From NCBI GenBank assembly GCA_900757285.1, contig CAAENI010000166.1, positions 1 to 5,914 on the forward strand: a DNA stretch of 5,914 nt. The letters are read 5' to 3'. The stretch is from an uncultured Collinsella sp. (GTDB lineage: Bacteria; Actinomycetota; Coriobacteriia; Coriobacteriales; Coriobacteriaceae). Shown here piece after piece: positions 1 through 5,884 of this stretch. The position numbers and the translations under genes were made by a program. Position 1 is the stretch's first letter. Each line of letters starts with the position of its first letter. The notes beneath the pieces are model-generated. The model saw only the letters and a program-made list of their open reading frames with translations. It made no database searches and was not told the origin of the DNA.

Positions 1-89
1 GGTTAAGTTTGCTGCTCTACAGTCCTGCGCAAGACGGAAAGCACATTAAGTGCTTTCCTTTGCGTGCGGAACTCGCGACAAACTTAACC
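1..89. repeat. Long imperfect inverted repeat (hairpin-forming), function unknown
   Basis: The outer arms are perfect complements over 11 bases: GGTTAAGTTTG at 1-11 and CAAACTTAACC at 79-89. The centre is a second perfect 9-bp stem, GGAAAGCAC at 36-44 with GTGCTTTCC at 50-58, closed by the loop ATTAA. Between them the arms pair only in part (AGTCC at 21-25 with GGAACT at 68-73, GCAA at 29-32 with TTGC at 60-63). The unit begins at the first base of the window, so it may continue leftwards. It has no U-tract, so it is not a standard intrinsic terminator. It could be a palindromic intergenic repeat, a MITE-like unit or a structured leader or trailer RNA. I cannot choose between these from one copy. 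Confidence 0.6.
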
Positions 90-232
90 CCCGCCCCCAG
101 CGCCGGAGACCCTCCCTGCCGTCACATTATTCAACCAGTTTTGCGGGCGTGCGCCGCTGCGCGGCTAGCCCGCGTGCTTCCCGGCGGGGTTGGTCTGATT
201 GTTCTGGTTGGACTTCTTACTTTGGCTCAAAG
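90..232. other. Intergenic region with a GC-rich hairpin; no gene seen
   Basis: I see no convincing coding sequence here; the short open frames lack a good ribosome binding site and have unlikely composition. The visible structure is a nested stem at 143-173: GCGGGC (143-148) pairs with GCCCGC (168-173), enclosing GCCGC (153-157) with GCGGC (161-165) around the loop TGC. No T-run follows it on either strand. I could not identify a promoter with both hexamers. Confidence 0.4.
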
Positions 233-267
233 AAAAACGGGAGATGCGTTGTGCATCCCCCGTTTTT
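233..267 (-). terminator. Intrinsic terminator of the metallophosphoesterase gene, probably bidirectional
   Basis: The arms AAAAACGGGAGATGC (233-247) and GCATCCCCCGTTTTT (253-267) form a 15-bp stem with a single A-C mismatch and a five-base loop. Read on the minus strand it lies 8 bases past the stop codon at 275-277 and ends in TTTTTCTTT. The plus strand also ends in TTTTT, so it could stop transcription arriving from the left too. Confidence 0.85.
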
Positions 268-274
268 GTTGCGG

Positions 275-742
275 TTAGTCTAGGTCAATAAACTTGGTAC
301 TTATGACATGGCCGTCTTTGACGAGCATTCTGGCCATGGTGGGGCCTCGGGTGCCTCTGGGGTAGCTGGCGCTGCCCGGGTTGAGGACTAAGCAGCGGCC
401 CACTTGGGCTTCTTTGGTTACGTGGGTGTGACCGTTGATGGCTACGTCTACGGATCCCACCGGAAGGTCTTCGCGGTAATGGGCTACGGCGAATTTGAGG
501 CCTTCGTAGGTAAAGAGCGCAAGACGGTCTACATCGGGGCCGTAGTCGCGGTAGTAATCGTTGTTGCCCAGTACGGCCCGCACGGGGGCGATGGTACATA
601 GGTGCTCGTAGTCCATCTCTGACGTGAGGTCGCCGGCGTGGATAATCAGGTCTGCGCCTTCAAGCTCATCCAGGAGCGCAGGCGAAAGATAGCCGTGGGT
701 GTCCGAGATGATGTCGATGCGCTTGGCGCTTGCACTGTTCAT
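275..742 (-). CDS. YfcE/MJ0936-type metallophosphoesterase (phosphodiesterase)
   Basis: The 155-residue protein is a compact calcineurin-like phosphoesterase of the YfcE/YsnB type, a cytoplasmic enzyme that hydrolyses phosphodiester or phosphomonoester bonds using two metal ions. The metal-binding signature is complete and in order: SDTHG with D14 and H16, HAGD with D38, GNND with N60, H88 in VAHY, and GHTH with H105 and H107. The family's NPGS motif follows near residue 121. Length is normal for single-domain members, and no signal peptide or membrane segment is seen. The start is an ATG at 740-742 preceded by GGAAGG six bases upstream. The gene follows the terminator of the response regulator gene, so it is probably its own unit, although I found no clear promoter in the short gap. 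Its substrate in the cell is unknown; members of this family are often active only on model substrates. Confidence 0.93.
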   Translation of the reverse strand: MNSASAKRIDIISDTHGYLSPALLDELEGADLIIHAGDLTSEMDYEHLCTIAPVRAVLGNNDYYRDYGPDVDRLALFTYEGLKFAVAHYREDLPVGSVDVAINGHTHVTKEAQVGRCLVLNPGSASYPRGTRGPTMARMLVKDGHVISTKFIDLD

Positions 743-781
743 GGGATCCCTTCCGCAAAAAACGATTCGGCAGATACATAC

Positions 782-832
782 AAAAAGGGCCCCACGGCTC
801 CGCAGACGATGGGTCTACAGGGCTGCGGGGCC
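782..832 (-). terminator. Intrinsic terminator of the glycosyltransferase/two-component operon
   Basis: On the minus strand GGCCCC (832-827) pairs with GGGGCC (793-788). The stem continues inwards for about 20 positions with two mismatches and a few G-U pairs, then runs into TTTTT (786-782). It begins 6 bases after the response regulator stop codon (839-841). It also lies 40 bases upstream of the metallophosphoesterase start, so it separates the two transcription units. Confidence 0.88.
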
Positions 833-838
833 AGTGTG

Positions 839-1555
839 CTAGAGACTCAGGGCCTTCTTGAGCGGCACGACGCGGCGGCGCGAAACCGGCACGCGTTCGT
901 CGACGCCCGTAATGCCCAGCTGGATGGCGCCCGAGGGCACCGTCTCGACGTCCGTAACGCACGCCAGGTTGACGATATAGCGGCGGTGAACACGGAAGAA
1001 GCCAAAATCGCAGAGCTTGGCCTCAAACTGCGCCAGCGAGGTCGTCGACAAAAAGCGATCATCGACGGTATAGATGCAGGAGTAATCGTCCTTGGCCATG
1101 ATAAAGCGAATGTCGTCCACGGGAATGAGCACCTTACGGCCGCCCTTTTCCACCGGGATACGCTCGATGGTCACCTTGCTGTCCGTAACCGGCTTGGCGC
1201 GTTGCATGACCTTCTCGATCGCGCGATCCAAGCGAGCTTCCTCGACCGGCTTCATCAGATAATCGACGGCATCCACGTCGAATGCCTCGACCGCATGGTC
1301 GCTATACGCAGTCACAAACACGATCGCCGGCGGATTTTTGAGCTTATGCAGCGCCTCGGCAAGTTGCAGGCCCGAGGCACCGGGCATCGAGATATCGAGA
1401 AACACGACATCCACGCGACTTTCCATAAGCATCTCGATGGCGGAGCGGACGCTCGACGCCTCCGTAATCGTGCCGATCTTGCCCGTTTGCTCGAGCAGGA
1501 AGCGAAGCTCCGAGCGAGCCGGCGCCTCATCATCCACAATCATCGCACGCAGCAT
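839..1555 (-). CDS. LytTR-family response regulator (LytR/AlgR type)
   Basis: This 238-residue protein is a DNA-binding response regulator, the likely partner of the histidine kinase encoded just upstream. The receiver domain covers roughly residues 1-120. Its acidic pocket is D8-D9, the phosphoacceptor is D54 in FLDISMPG, and the conserved switch residues are T82 and K102 (in YLMKP). The C-terminal LytTR DNA-binding domain covers about 130-238 and shows the family motifs FFRVHRRYIVNL (186-197) and PVSRRR (223-228). I chose the ATG at 1553-1555 because it has AAAGG about ten bases upstream and gives the typical MLRAMIVDDE beginning. A TTG at 1574-1576 would add seven residues but has no ribosome binding site. 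A 72-base gap with a hairpin separates it from the kinase gene. LytTR regulators usually control surface, cell-wall or secreted functions; the regulon here is unknown. Confidence 0.95.
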   Translation of the reverse strand: MLRAMIVDDEAPARSELRFLLEQTGKIGTITEASSVRSAIEMLMESRVDVVFLDISMPGASGLQLAEALHKLKNPPAIVFVTAYSDHAVEAFDVDAVDYLMKPVEEARLDRAIEKVMQRAKPVTDSKVTIERIPVEKGGRKVLIPVDDIRFIMAKDDYSCIYTVDDRFLSTTSLAQFEAKLCDFGFFRVHRRYIVNLACVTDVETVPSGAIQLGITGVDERVPVSRRRVVPLKKALSL

Positions 1556-1580
1556 AGGGATAAAACCTTTCGTCAAATAA

Positions 1581-1618
1581 CTACGCCGGGCATCCGTCGC
1601 ATGACGTTGAGCCCGTAG
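1581..1618 (-). other. Hairpin between kinase and response regulator genes
   Basis: In the 72-base gap, minus-strand CTACGGGC (1618-1611) pairs with GCCC and GTAG (ending at 1581), with a GGC bulge. A small inner stem CGTC/GACG lies around the loop ATGC. No T-run follows it, so it is not a standard terminator. It may be an mRNA processing or stability element that sets the kinase-to-regulator ratio; that role is inference. Confidence 0.4.
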
Positions 1619-1627
1619 CCTTTTATT

Positions 1628-2971
1628 TTACTCTTGAATGTCAAAGATGCTCTCTGACAAATCAAGATGAAGGAGCACTTTGGTGCCCTTGCCCGGCGCC
1701 GATTCGACACGCGTATAGGAGTGCGGCCCATAAAAGCGATGGATGCGCTCTGAAATATTGTGCATGGCCACACCGGCGCCGCCACCCTGGGGAGAGCTGG
1801 CGTCGGGACGGGCAGAGCGCTCGTCAAACAGTCTGGCGGCGGTACCCTCATCCATGCCCACGCCATTATCGGCCACGGCAATCAAGATTGCATCCTCGCC
1901 GTCTTGGTGAACGGTCACGTCGATCCTCAGGGCGTCGTCATCGCCCATACCATGACGCACGGCGTTCTCGACAATCGGCTGGATCACGAACGCCGGCACC
2001 AGCGTATCTTCCACGTCCTCGGACACATCGAACGTCGCAAGCACGCGGTCCTCGCCAAAGCGGGCCTTCTCAAAGGTAAGGTAGCGCTTGGTCTGTGCGA
2101 CCTCGCGCGAGACCGGAATAAGCGATCCCGAGTTGTCGAGCGTGGCGCGATAGAACGATGAGAACTCACGAAGCAGTTCGCGGGCCCGCAGCGGGTCGGT
2201 GCGCGTAAACGATGCAATGGTGTTCAGCGTGTTGAACAGGAAGTGTGGGTTAATCTGCGCCTGCAGCGCACGCACCTCGGCGCGCGCTGTGAGTTCCTTT
2301 TGCACCTCGAGCTCGTGGATGGCGAGCTGCGTGGACAAGATCTCGGCAAAGCCCGAGGCAAGCGCGTACTGGGTACGGTCGACGGCGCGCGGGGTCTTGT
2401 AGTAGAACTTGAGCGTGCCGACGGTACGATCGCCCACCTTGATGGGGGCGATAATGCCGGCGGGGACTTGGTTGTGCGAGCCGTCCGAGCCCACGACATC
2501 CACCATACGGTTGAACGACTGCACGATGCCATGTTCGATAACGTAGCGTGTGGCAAGCGTGTGGATGGGAGAATCTGGCAGTAGTTTTTCCTCAAACTCG
2601 CCCGCGCAGGCAAGCACGTTGTCCTCATCGGTGATGGCCACCGTCATGGCGCGCGTCTCGGGCAAAATGCGCTGACACACCAAACGCGCCGACTCCTGCG
2701 TCAGACCGCCCTTAATGTCCTCGAGCATGGCCGAGGCCACCGAGAGCGTCTCCTCGGTGTACTGGGAGCGCACCGAATCGGGATTGAGCGTCAAAAAGAT
2801 AAAGATGCACAGAAAGATGCACAGCAGCGCGCAGGCAATCACCGTGGCAATCGGCTCGATTCCAGTCGCCAGGGCAAAAATAAAGTACACCAGCACGCAA
2901 ATGGCGCAGGCAACGGCAATGATGCGAAAGATTGATAATGAACTATCGCGCTGGGCGCGGCGGTCGATCAT
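1628..2971 (-). CDS. LytS/YpdA-type sensor histidine kinase with two membrane segments and a GAF-like domain
   Basis: The 447-residue membrane kinase probably phosphorylates the LytTR regulator encoded downstream. Two hydrophobic segments at about 13-36 and 41-62 form a short membrane anchor. A LytS-like GAF region follows at about 75-215 (TVAITDEDNVLA, AGIIAPIKVGDRTVGTLKFYY, FAEILSTQLAIHELE). The His_kinase domain has the phosphoacceptor H243 in LQAQINPHFLFNTLN. The ATPase domain has QPIVENAVRHG (N336), DNGVGM (368-373) and a glycine-rich GGGAGVAMHNISER (397-410). LytS and BtsS normally carry a sensor of five or more membrane helices; only two are present here. The start ATG at 2969-2971 has GGAGGG six bases upstream and overlaps the glycosyltransferase stop as ATGA, which suggests translational coupling. 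The signal sensed is unknown. Confidence 0.94.
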   Translation of the reverse strand: MIDRRAQRDSSLSIFRIIAVACAICVLVYFIFALATGIEPIATVIACALLCIFLCIFIFLTLNPDSVRSQYTEETLSVASAMLEDIKGGLTQESARLVCQRILPETRAMTVAITDEDNVLACAGEFEEKLLPDSPIHTLATRYVIEHGIVQSFNRMVDVVGSDGSHNQVPAGIIAPIKVGDRTVGTLKFYYKTPRAVDRTQYALASGFAEILSTQLAIHELEVQKELTARAEVRALQAQINPHFLFNTLNTIASFTRTDPLRARELLREFSSFYRATLDNSGSLIPVSREVAQTKRYLTFEKARFGEDRVLATFDVSEDVEDTLVPAFVIQPIVENAVRHGMGDDDALRIDVTVHQDGEDAILIAVADNGVGMDEGTAARLFDERSARPDASSPQGGGAGVAMHNISERIHRFYGPHSYTRVESAPGKGTKVLLHLDLSESIFDIQE

Positions 2972-4155
2972 TCGGCCCCCTCCAAGATACTGATCAGTTG
3001 TGCGTCACGCCAAAGCCCGTCCATGATCTTGGGCCAAAAGCTCTGGAAACGCAGGTAGCTTGCAGCGTTTTGGCGCGCATAGGCTTTTGCCTCGTCGATA
3101 CCATGGCGCCAGATGCGCAGGTAGCCCTCATGCTCGCGGGTAAACACGCTGCGGACCATAGCGGTCTTGCGCACGCGGTCGTCGAGCTCGCGCGAAATCC
3201 ACGGGCCCGGGTAGGGCATGAGCGATGCCGCCGTAACGGGAATGAGCTCCTTTTGATGCGCGGCGAACGTCAACTTGGCCCGTTCGTAGTACCAACGGTA
3301 TACATCCTGCATAAAGCGCGGTGAGCGCTTTTCGGACTCCGGAGGCAGATGGCGCACGGTCCACTCGTTATCAAACCACACGTCGTAGCCAAACATGCGC
3401 ATGTTAAAGAGGTAATCCAAGTCCTCGCCGCGGGTGATAAACGGGTCAAAGGCCACACGCGTAAAGGCGCGGGCGTGCAGGGCCATCAGGCCGCCGCACA
3501 CGTAGTTGGAGCGCGAGATGCGGGTGCCCGAGAGCGCCTTTTTCATCCAACGGTTGAACTCGATGCGCTTGGTCCACCAACGATGGCAGATGCCCGCCTT
3601 GTCCGTGGGAGCCAGCGGCGAGCCGTCGCGATCGTAGAAATAGCCGCTCTTGACCAAGATCGGCAAGCCCTGACGCGTCTGCTGCCCCAACGCATAGGTC
3701 GCGCGCTTCATAAAGTCGGCGTCGATGACAGTCTCATCGTCATCCAAAAAGATAACCGCGTCATGCCCCAGCACAGCGGCACAGGCTAGCCCCATGTTGC
3801 GGATGGCACCGTAGCCTCGCAGGCTCACGCACTCGCCCGAACCCTTGGGCGCGATCTGAGCAACCCGGTCTGCGATGCGCGAGGCCTGGGTGTTGGTGAC
3901 AACGGTGACCTTGAGCGTGGGATGCGCATTAACGATTTCGTGCACGCGATGGGATACGTCGGGCGTGACAGAAACCGGACAGACCACCAAGAGAATGATG
4001 CGCGGAATGTCGCGCACCTGTTCGAGTGAAGTCAGGCAGCGATCGAGTTCCGGGTTGGCGGCGTTGAGCGACGTCGAGTGATCGTAGGTGCCGGGAGCGT
4101 TTGCTTGGGTATCATCGCCCGCCCAATATGTTGGGATCACAACCGTGGCGTTCAT
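2968..4155 (-). CDS. Family 2 (GT-A) glycosyltransferase
   Basis: The 395-residue protein is a GT-A fold glycosyltransferase, expected to move a sugar from a nucleotide-sugar donor onto a glycan or lipid acceptor at the cytoplasmic face. It opens with the typical strand VVIPTYW (5-11). It has GYGAIRNMGL near 114-123, the metal and donor-binding motif FLDDDE at 136-141, GGLMALHARAF near 221-231, and RGEDLDY at 242-248, where E244-D245 are likely catalytic or acceptor-site acids. I see no membrane helix. The ATG at 4153-4155 is preferred because AAGGAGGG lies seven bases upstream; a longer frame up to 4200 would run through the terminator hairpin. It is the first gene of an operon with the sensor kinase, whose start codon overlaps its stop. 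Donor, acceptor and end product cannot be named from the sequence. Confidence 0.88.
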   Translation of the reverse strand: MNATVVIPTYWAGDDTQANAPGTYDHSTSLNAANPELDRCLTSLEQVRDIPRIILLVVCPVSVTPDVSHRVHEIVNAHPTLKVTVVTNTQASRIADRVAQIAPKGSGECVSLRGYGAIRNMGLACAAVLGHDAVIFLDDDETVIDADFMKRATYALGQQTRQGLPILVKSGYFYDRDGSPLAPTDKAGICHRWWTKRIEFNRWMKKALSGTRISRSNYVCGGLMALHARAFTRVAFDPFITRGEDLDYLFNMRMFGYDVWFDNEWTVRHLPPESEKRSPRFMQDVYRWYYERAKLTFAAHQKELIPVTAASLMPYPGPWISRELDDRVRKTAMVRSVFTREHEGYLRIWRHGIDEAKAYARQNAASYLRFQSFWPKIMDGLWRDAQLISILEGAE

Positions 4156-4177
4156 ACCTTTACCCTCCTTGCAACAC

Positions 4178-4213
4178 AAAAACGGGGCGCCGCCAAACAC
4201 AGGCGACGCCCCG
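4178..4213 (-). terminator. Intrinsic terminator just upstream of the glycosyltransferase gene (possible attenuator)
   Basis: Read on the minus strand, CGGGGCGTCGCC (4213-4202) pairs with GGCGGCGCCCCG (4194-4183), a 12-bp stem with one mismatch and a seven-base loop. It is followed by TTTTT (4182-4178). The last T is only 22 bases from the glycosyltransferase ATG, and the ribosome binding site falls in that space, so no full promoter fits between them. It either ends a transcription unit coming from the right or acts within the operon leader. Confidence 0.8.
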
Positions 4214-4229
4214 CGACCTAGCTGATTCC

Positions 4230-4235
4230 ATCATA
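4230..4235 (-). promoter_or_regulatory. Possible -10 element (TATGAT) for the glycosyltransferase/two-component operon
   Basis: On the minus strand TATGAT matches the TATAAT consensus at five of six positions. The hexamer at the expected -35 distance (GAGCAA, 4258-4253) is poor. A start here would put the terminator hairpin about ten bases into the transcript. The insertion sequence begins 60 bases upstream. This is a weak prediction. Confidence 0.3.
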
Positions 4236-4295
4236 CCCACTTGGGCTAAACATTGCTCGGAAGTCAGAATGATTTATGCGGCTACTTCCAAAACC

Positions 4296-4323
4296 TTGAT
4301 TCTCATTTTCATTGCAACAGCCT
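4296..4323 (+). repeat. Left terminal inverted repeat of the IS30-family element
   Basis: It begins TTGATTCTCA and ends GCAACAGCCT. Its reverse complement matches 5885-5912 at 23 of 28 bases. Its inner four bases overlap the 42-bp palindrome. Confidence 0.85.
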
Positions 4324-4361
4324 CAGGACTCAGCGCAACGCGTTGCGCTGAGTCCTGAGGC
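4320..4361. repeat. Perfect 42-bp palindrome inside the left end of the IS
   Basis: The sequence is its own reverse complement from 4320 to 4361, centred between 4340 and 4341. Its core is the 15-mer GGACTCAGCGCAACG (4326-4340) followed directly by its inverted copy (4341-4355); the same inverted copy occurs again at 5720-5734, after the transposase gene. In RNA it would make a stem of about 19 bp with a minimal loop, 65 bases before the transposase start. A role in blocking incoming transcription or translation, or in binding transposase, is plausible but unproven. Confidence 0.9.
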
Positions 4362-4426
4362 GCGAATCCGGGTAGGCAACCCCAGAGGGGCCGGAATCCC
4401 CCGGCCCGCGATGGAGGGAGGCCGGC

Positions 4427-5689
4427 ATGTCCAGACCCAAGCCGTCCGGAAGGTCGTACGGGAGGCTCACGAGGCACGAGAGGAACACGGTCGAGAGGAT
4501 GCTCGACCGCAACCGCAGCGCCCGCGAGATCGCCGCGGAGCTCGGCAGGTCGCCCTCGACCGTGACCAGGGAGGTCGCGGCGCACCGCTACGTCACCGCG
4601 CCGCGCTCGCGCTACGGCGAGCCCGCGCCCGCGGACCTCTCGGGGGCCTGCCCCAGGCTCTCCGCGTGGCCGAGGTGCTGCAACGGCTGCTCGCACAGGA
4701 GGGGCTACGGCTGCTCGAGGAGGCCCAGGGTGTTCTACAGCGCCAGGAGGGCGCAGGAGGCGGCCGACGCCGAGCTCTCGGCGAGCAGGTCCGGGATCGA
4801 CGAGACCGAGGAGGGCGCCGCCGCCAAGCTCGCGGCCATCAGGGACGGGCTCGCGCGCGGGCTCTCCCCGCAGCAGATAGCGGCGACGACCCCCGGGCTC
4901 AGCGCCTCCACCGTCTACAGGTGGGTGGACGCCGGCTACGACGGCATGACGAACATGGAGCTCAGGCGCAAGGTCGGCTACAGGCCGAGGTCGCGCCGGG
5001 CCCCGAAGAGGGCGACGTCCCACTCGTCGCGCAGGTCGCACGCGTCGTTCCTCGCGCTCGGCGAGGACGCCTGCGCCGCGGCCTGGGAGATGGACACCGT
5101 CGAGGGCTCCAGGGGCGACTCCGCCAGGCTCCTCACGCTCCTGCACCGCCCGAGCCGCTTCCAGCTGGCCCTGCCGCTGCCGGACGGCACGTGCGCCTCG
5201 GTCCTGGCGGCGCTCTCCTCCCTGCGCGGGGTCCTCGGCGAGGACGGCGCGAGGCGCGCCTTCGGCGCCGTGCTCACCGACAACGGCAGCGAGTTCGCCG
5301 ACGAGGGCGCCATCGCGGCGCTGATCGGCGAGCGGGACGGCGAGACCAGGCTCTTCTACTGCGACCCCCGGCAGAGCCAGCAGAAGGGCGCGTGCGAGAA
5401 GAACCACGTGGAGATCAGGAAGCTGCTGCCCAAGGGCGCCGGGGCCAGGTTCGACCGGCTGACGGCGGAGGACTGCGCGCTGCTCATGTCGCAGGTGAAC
5501 TCCGAGCCGAGGGGCGCGCTCGGTTTCCTGACGCCGGCGCGCGTGCTGCGGATGGCCCTCGGGGAGGACGCCTCCGCCCTCATGGACGCGTTCGGGATAG
5601 AGGAGCTGGCGCCCGGCGAGCTGGACCTCACGCCCGGCTGCATCGACAGGGCCAGGGCCGCGAGGGGCGAGGGGCCGCTGGCGGGATAG
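4427..5689 (+). CDS. IS30-family transposase, intact DDE
   Basis: The 420-residue protein is a DDE transposase that cuts and joins the ends of the surrounding element. An N-terminal helix-turn-helix lies at about 13-52 (EIAAELGRSPSTVTREV). A cysteine-rich patch follows (C75, C84, C85, C88, C96), as in one IS30 subgroup. A second DNA-binding-type region is at about 141-188 (LSPQQIA ... STVYRWVDAG ... LRRKVGYRPR). The catalytic triad is complete: D223 in WEMDTVEG, D285 in LTDNGSEF and E324 in GACEKNHVEIRKLLPKG. The D-to-E spacing is slightly longer than the classical 33 residues. The start ATG has GGGAGG five bases upstream. The gene uses AGG for many arginines and has very GC-rich third positions, unlike the host genes to its left, which points to acquisition from another genome. 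No frameshift is seen, so the element may be active. Confidence 0.94.
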   Translation: MSRPKPSGRSYGRLTRHERNTVERMLDRNRSAREIAAELGRSPSTVTREVAAHRYVTAPRSRYGEPAPADLSGACPRLSAWPRCCNGCSHRRGYGCSRRPRVFYSARRAQEAADAELSASRSGIDETEEGAAAKLAAIRDGLARGLSPQQIAATTPGLSASTVYRWVDAGYDGMTNMELRRKVGYRPRSRRAPKRATSHSSRRSHASFLALGEDACAAAWEMDTVEGSRGDSARLLTLLHRPSRFQLALPLPDGTCASVLAALSSLRGVLGEDGARRAFGAVLTDNGSEFADEGAIAALIGERDGETRLFYCDPRQSQQKGACEKNHVEIRKLLPKGAGARFDRLTAEDCALLMSQVNSEPRGALGFLTPARVLRMALGEDASALMDAFGIEELAPGELDLTPGCIDRARAARGEGPLAG

Positions 5690-5884
5690 GCGGCGGGCCG
5701 GGACATGGGCCGGAGGGCCCGTTGCGCTGAGTCCGGAACGGCTGCGCGGCGGGCTGGCGGAGCATGCGGCGGCGGCATGGGGGCACCGGCCTCCATAGCC
5801 TCTCCACCTGCGGAAACGATGCGACGGCCAGGTGCCGGGAGCTATTCCCGCGTTGCGCTAGCTGCGGAAACGCGGGACCCGTTC
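5690..5884 (+). other. Structured noncoding tail of the IS element
   Basis: No convincing gene is present. The tail contains several potential hairpins: GGGCC/GGCCC (5707-5711 with 5716-5720), CCGTT/AACGG (5719-5723 with 5737-5741), GGCACCGGCC with GGCCAGGTGCC (5782-5791 with 5826-5836), and TCCCGCGTT/AACGCGGGA (5846-5854 with 5869-5877). Two of these hairpins share a related sequence: GTTGCGCT, five or six bases, then CGGAACG or CGGAAACG (5721-5740 and 5852-5872). An 11-base direct repeat CTGCGGAAACG occurs at 5808-5818 and 5862-5872. No T-run terminator is visible. Confidence 0.5.

Noticed and set aside
1..89. Integron attC site suggested by GTTAAGT and ACTTAAC
   Set aside because: The two core-like heptamers occur in the opposite order to an attC site, and no integrase or cassette structure is visible.
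1..89. Cyclic di-GMP or cobalamin riboswitch on either strand
   Set aside because: A CACGCAAAGG-like stretch on the minus strand is suggestive, but the rest of the conserved core and the second helix motif are absent.
1556..1576. TTG start adding seven residues to the response regulator
   Set aside because: No ribosome binding site precedes it. The ATG at 1555 has AAAGG upstream and gives the family's usual N-terminus.
1574..1605. Nine-codon frame (MRRMPGVVI) between kinase and regulator as a leader or signal peptide
   Set aside because: No ribosome binding site and it lies within the hairpin. It has no signal peptide character.
638..1618. Plus-strand open frame of 326 residues
   Set aside because: It runs antisense to the response regulator and part of the metallophosphoesterase, both of which have complete family motifs. 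Its translation is Arg/His/Asp-rich with no recognisable domain.
4156..4200. Upstream start adding 15 residues to the glycosyltransferase
   Set aside because: This part lies in the ribosome binding site and terminator hairpin, and the ATG at 4155 has an excellent AAGGAGGG.
4274..5407. Minus-strand open frame of 377 residues across the IS
   Set aside because: It is antisense to the intact transposase, rich in Arg, Ala, Gly and Pro, and explained by the scarcity of stop codons in very GC-rich DNA.
4312..5730. Second plus-strand frame of 472 residues over the transposase gene
   Set aside because: Low-complexity Arg/Gly/Ala translation with no family motif. The overlapping frame at 4427-5689 has the full DDE triad and a good ribosome binding site.
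4326..5734. The 15-mer GGACTCAGCGCAACG and its inverted copy as the IS ends
   Set aside because: Homology stops after 15 bases on both sides, and longer 28-bp inverted repeats with flanking CC lie outside at 4296-4323 and 5885-5912. These 15-mers are therefore internal.
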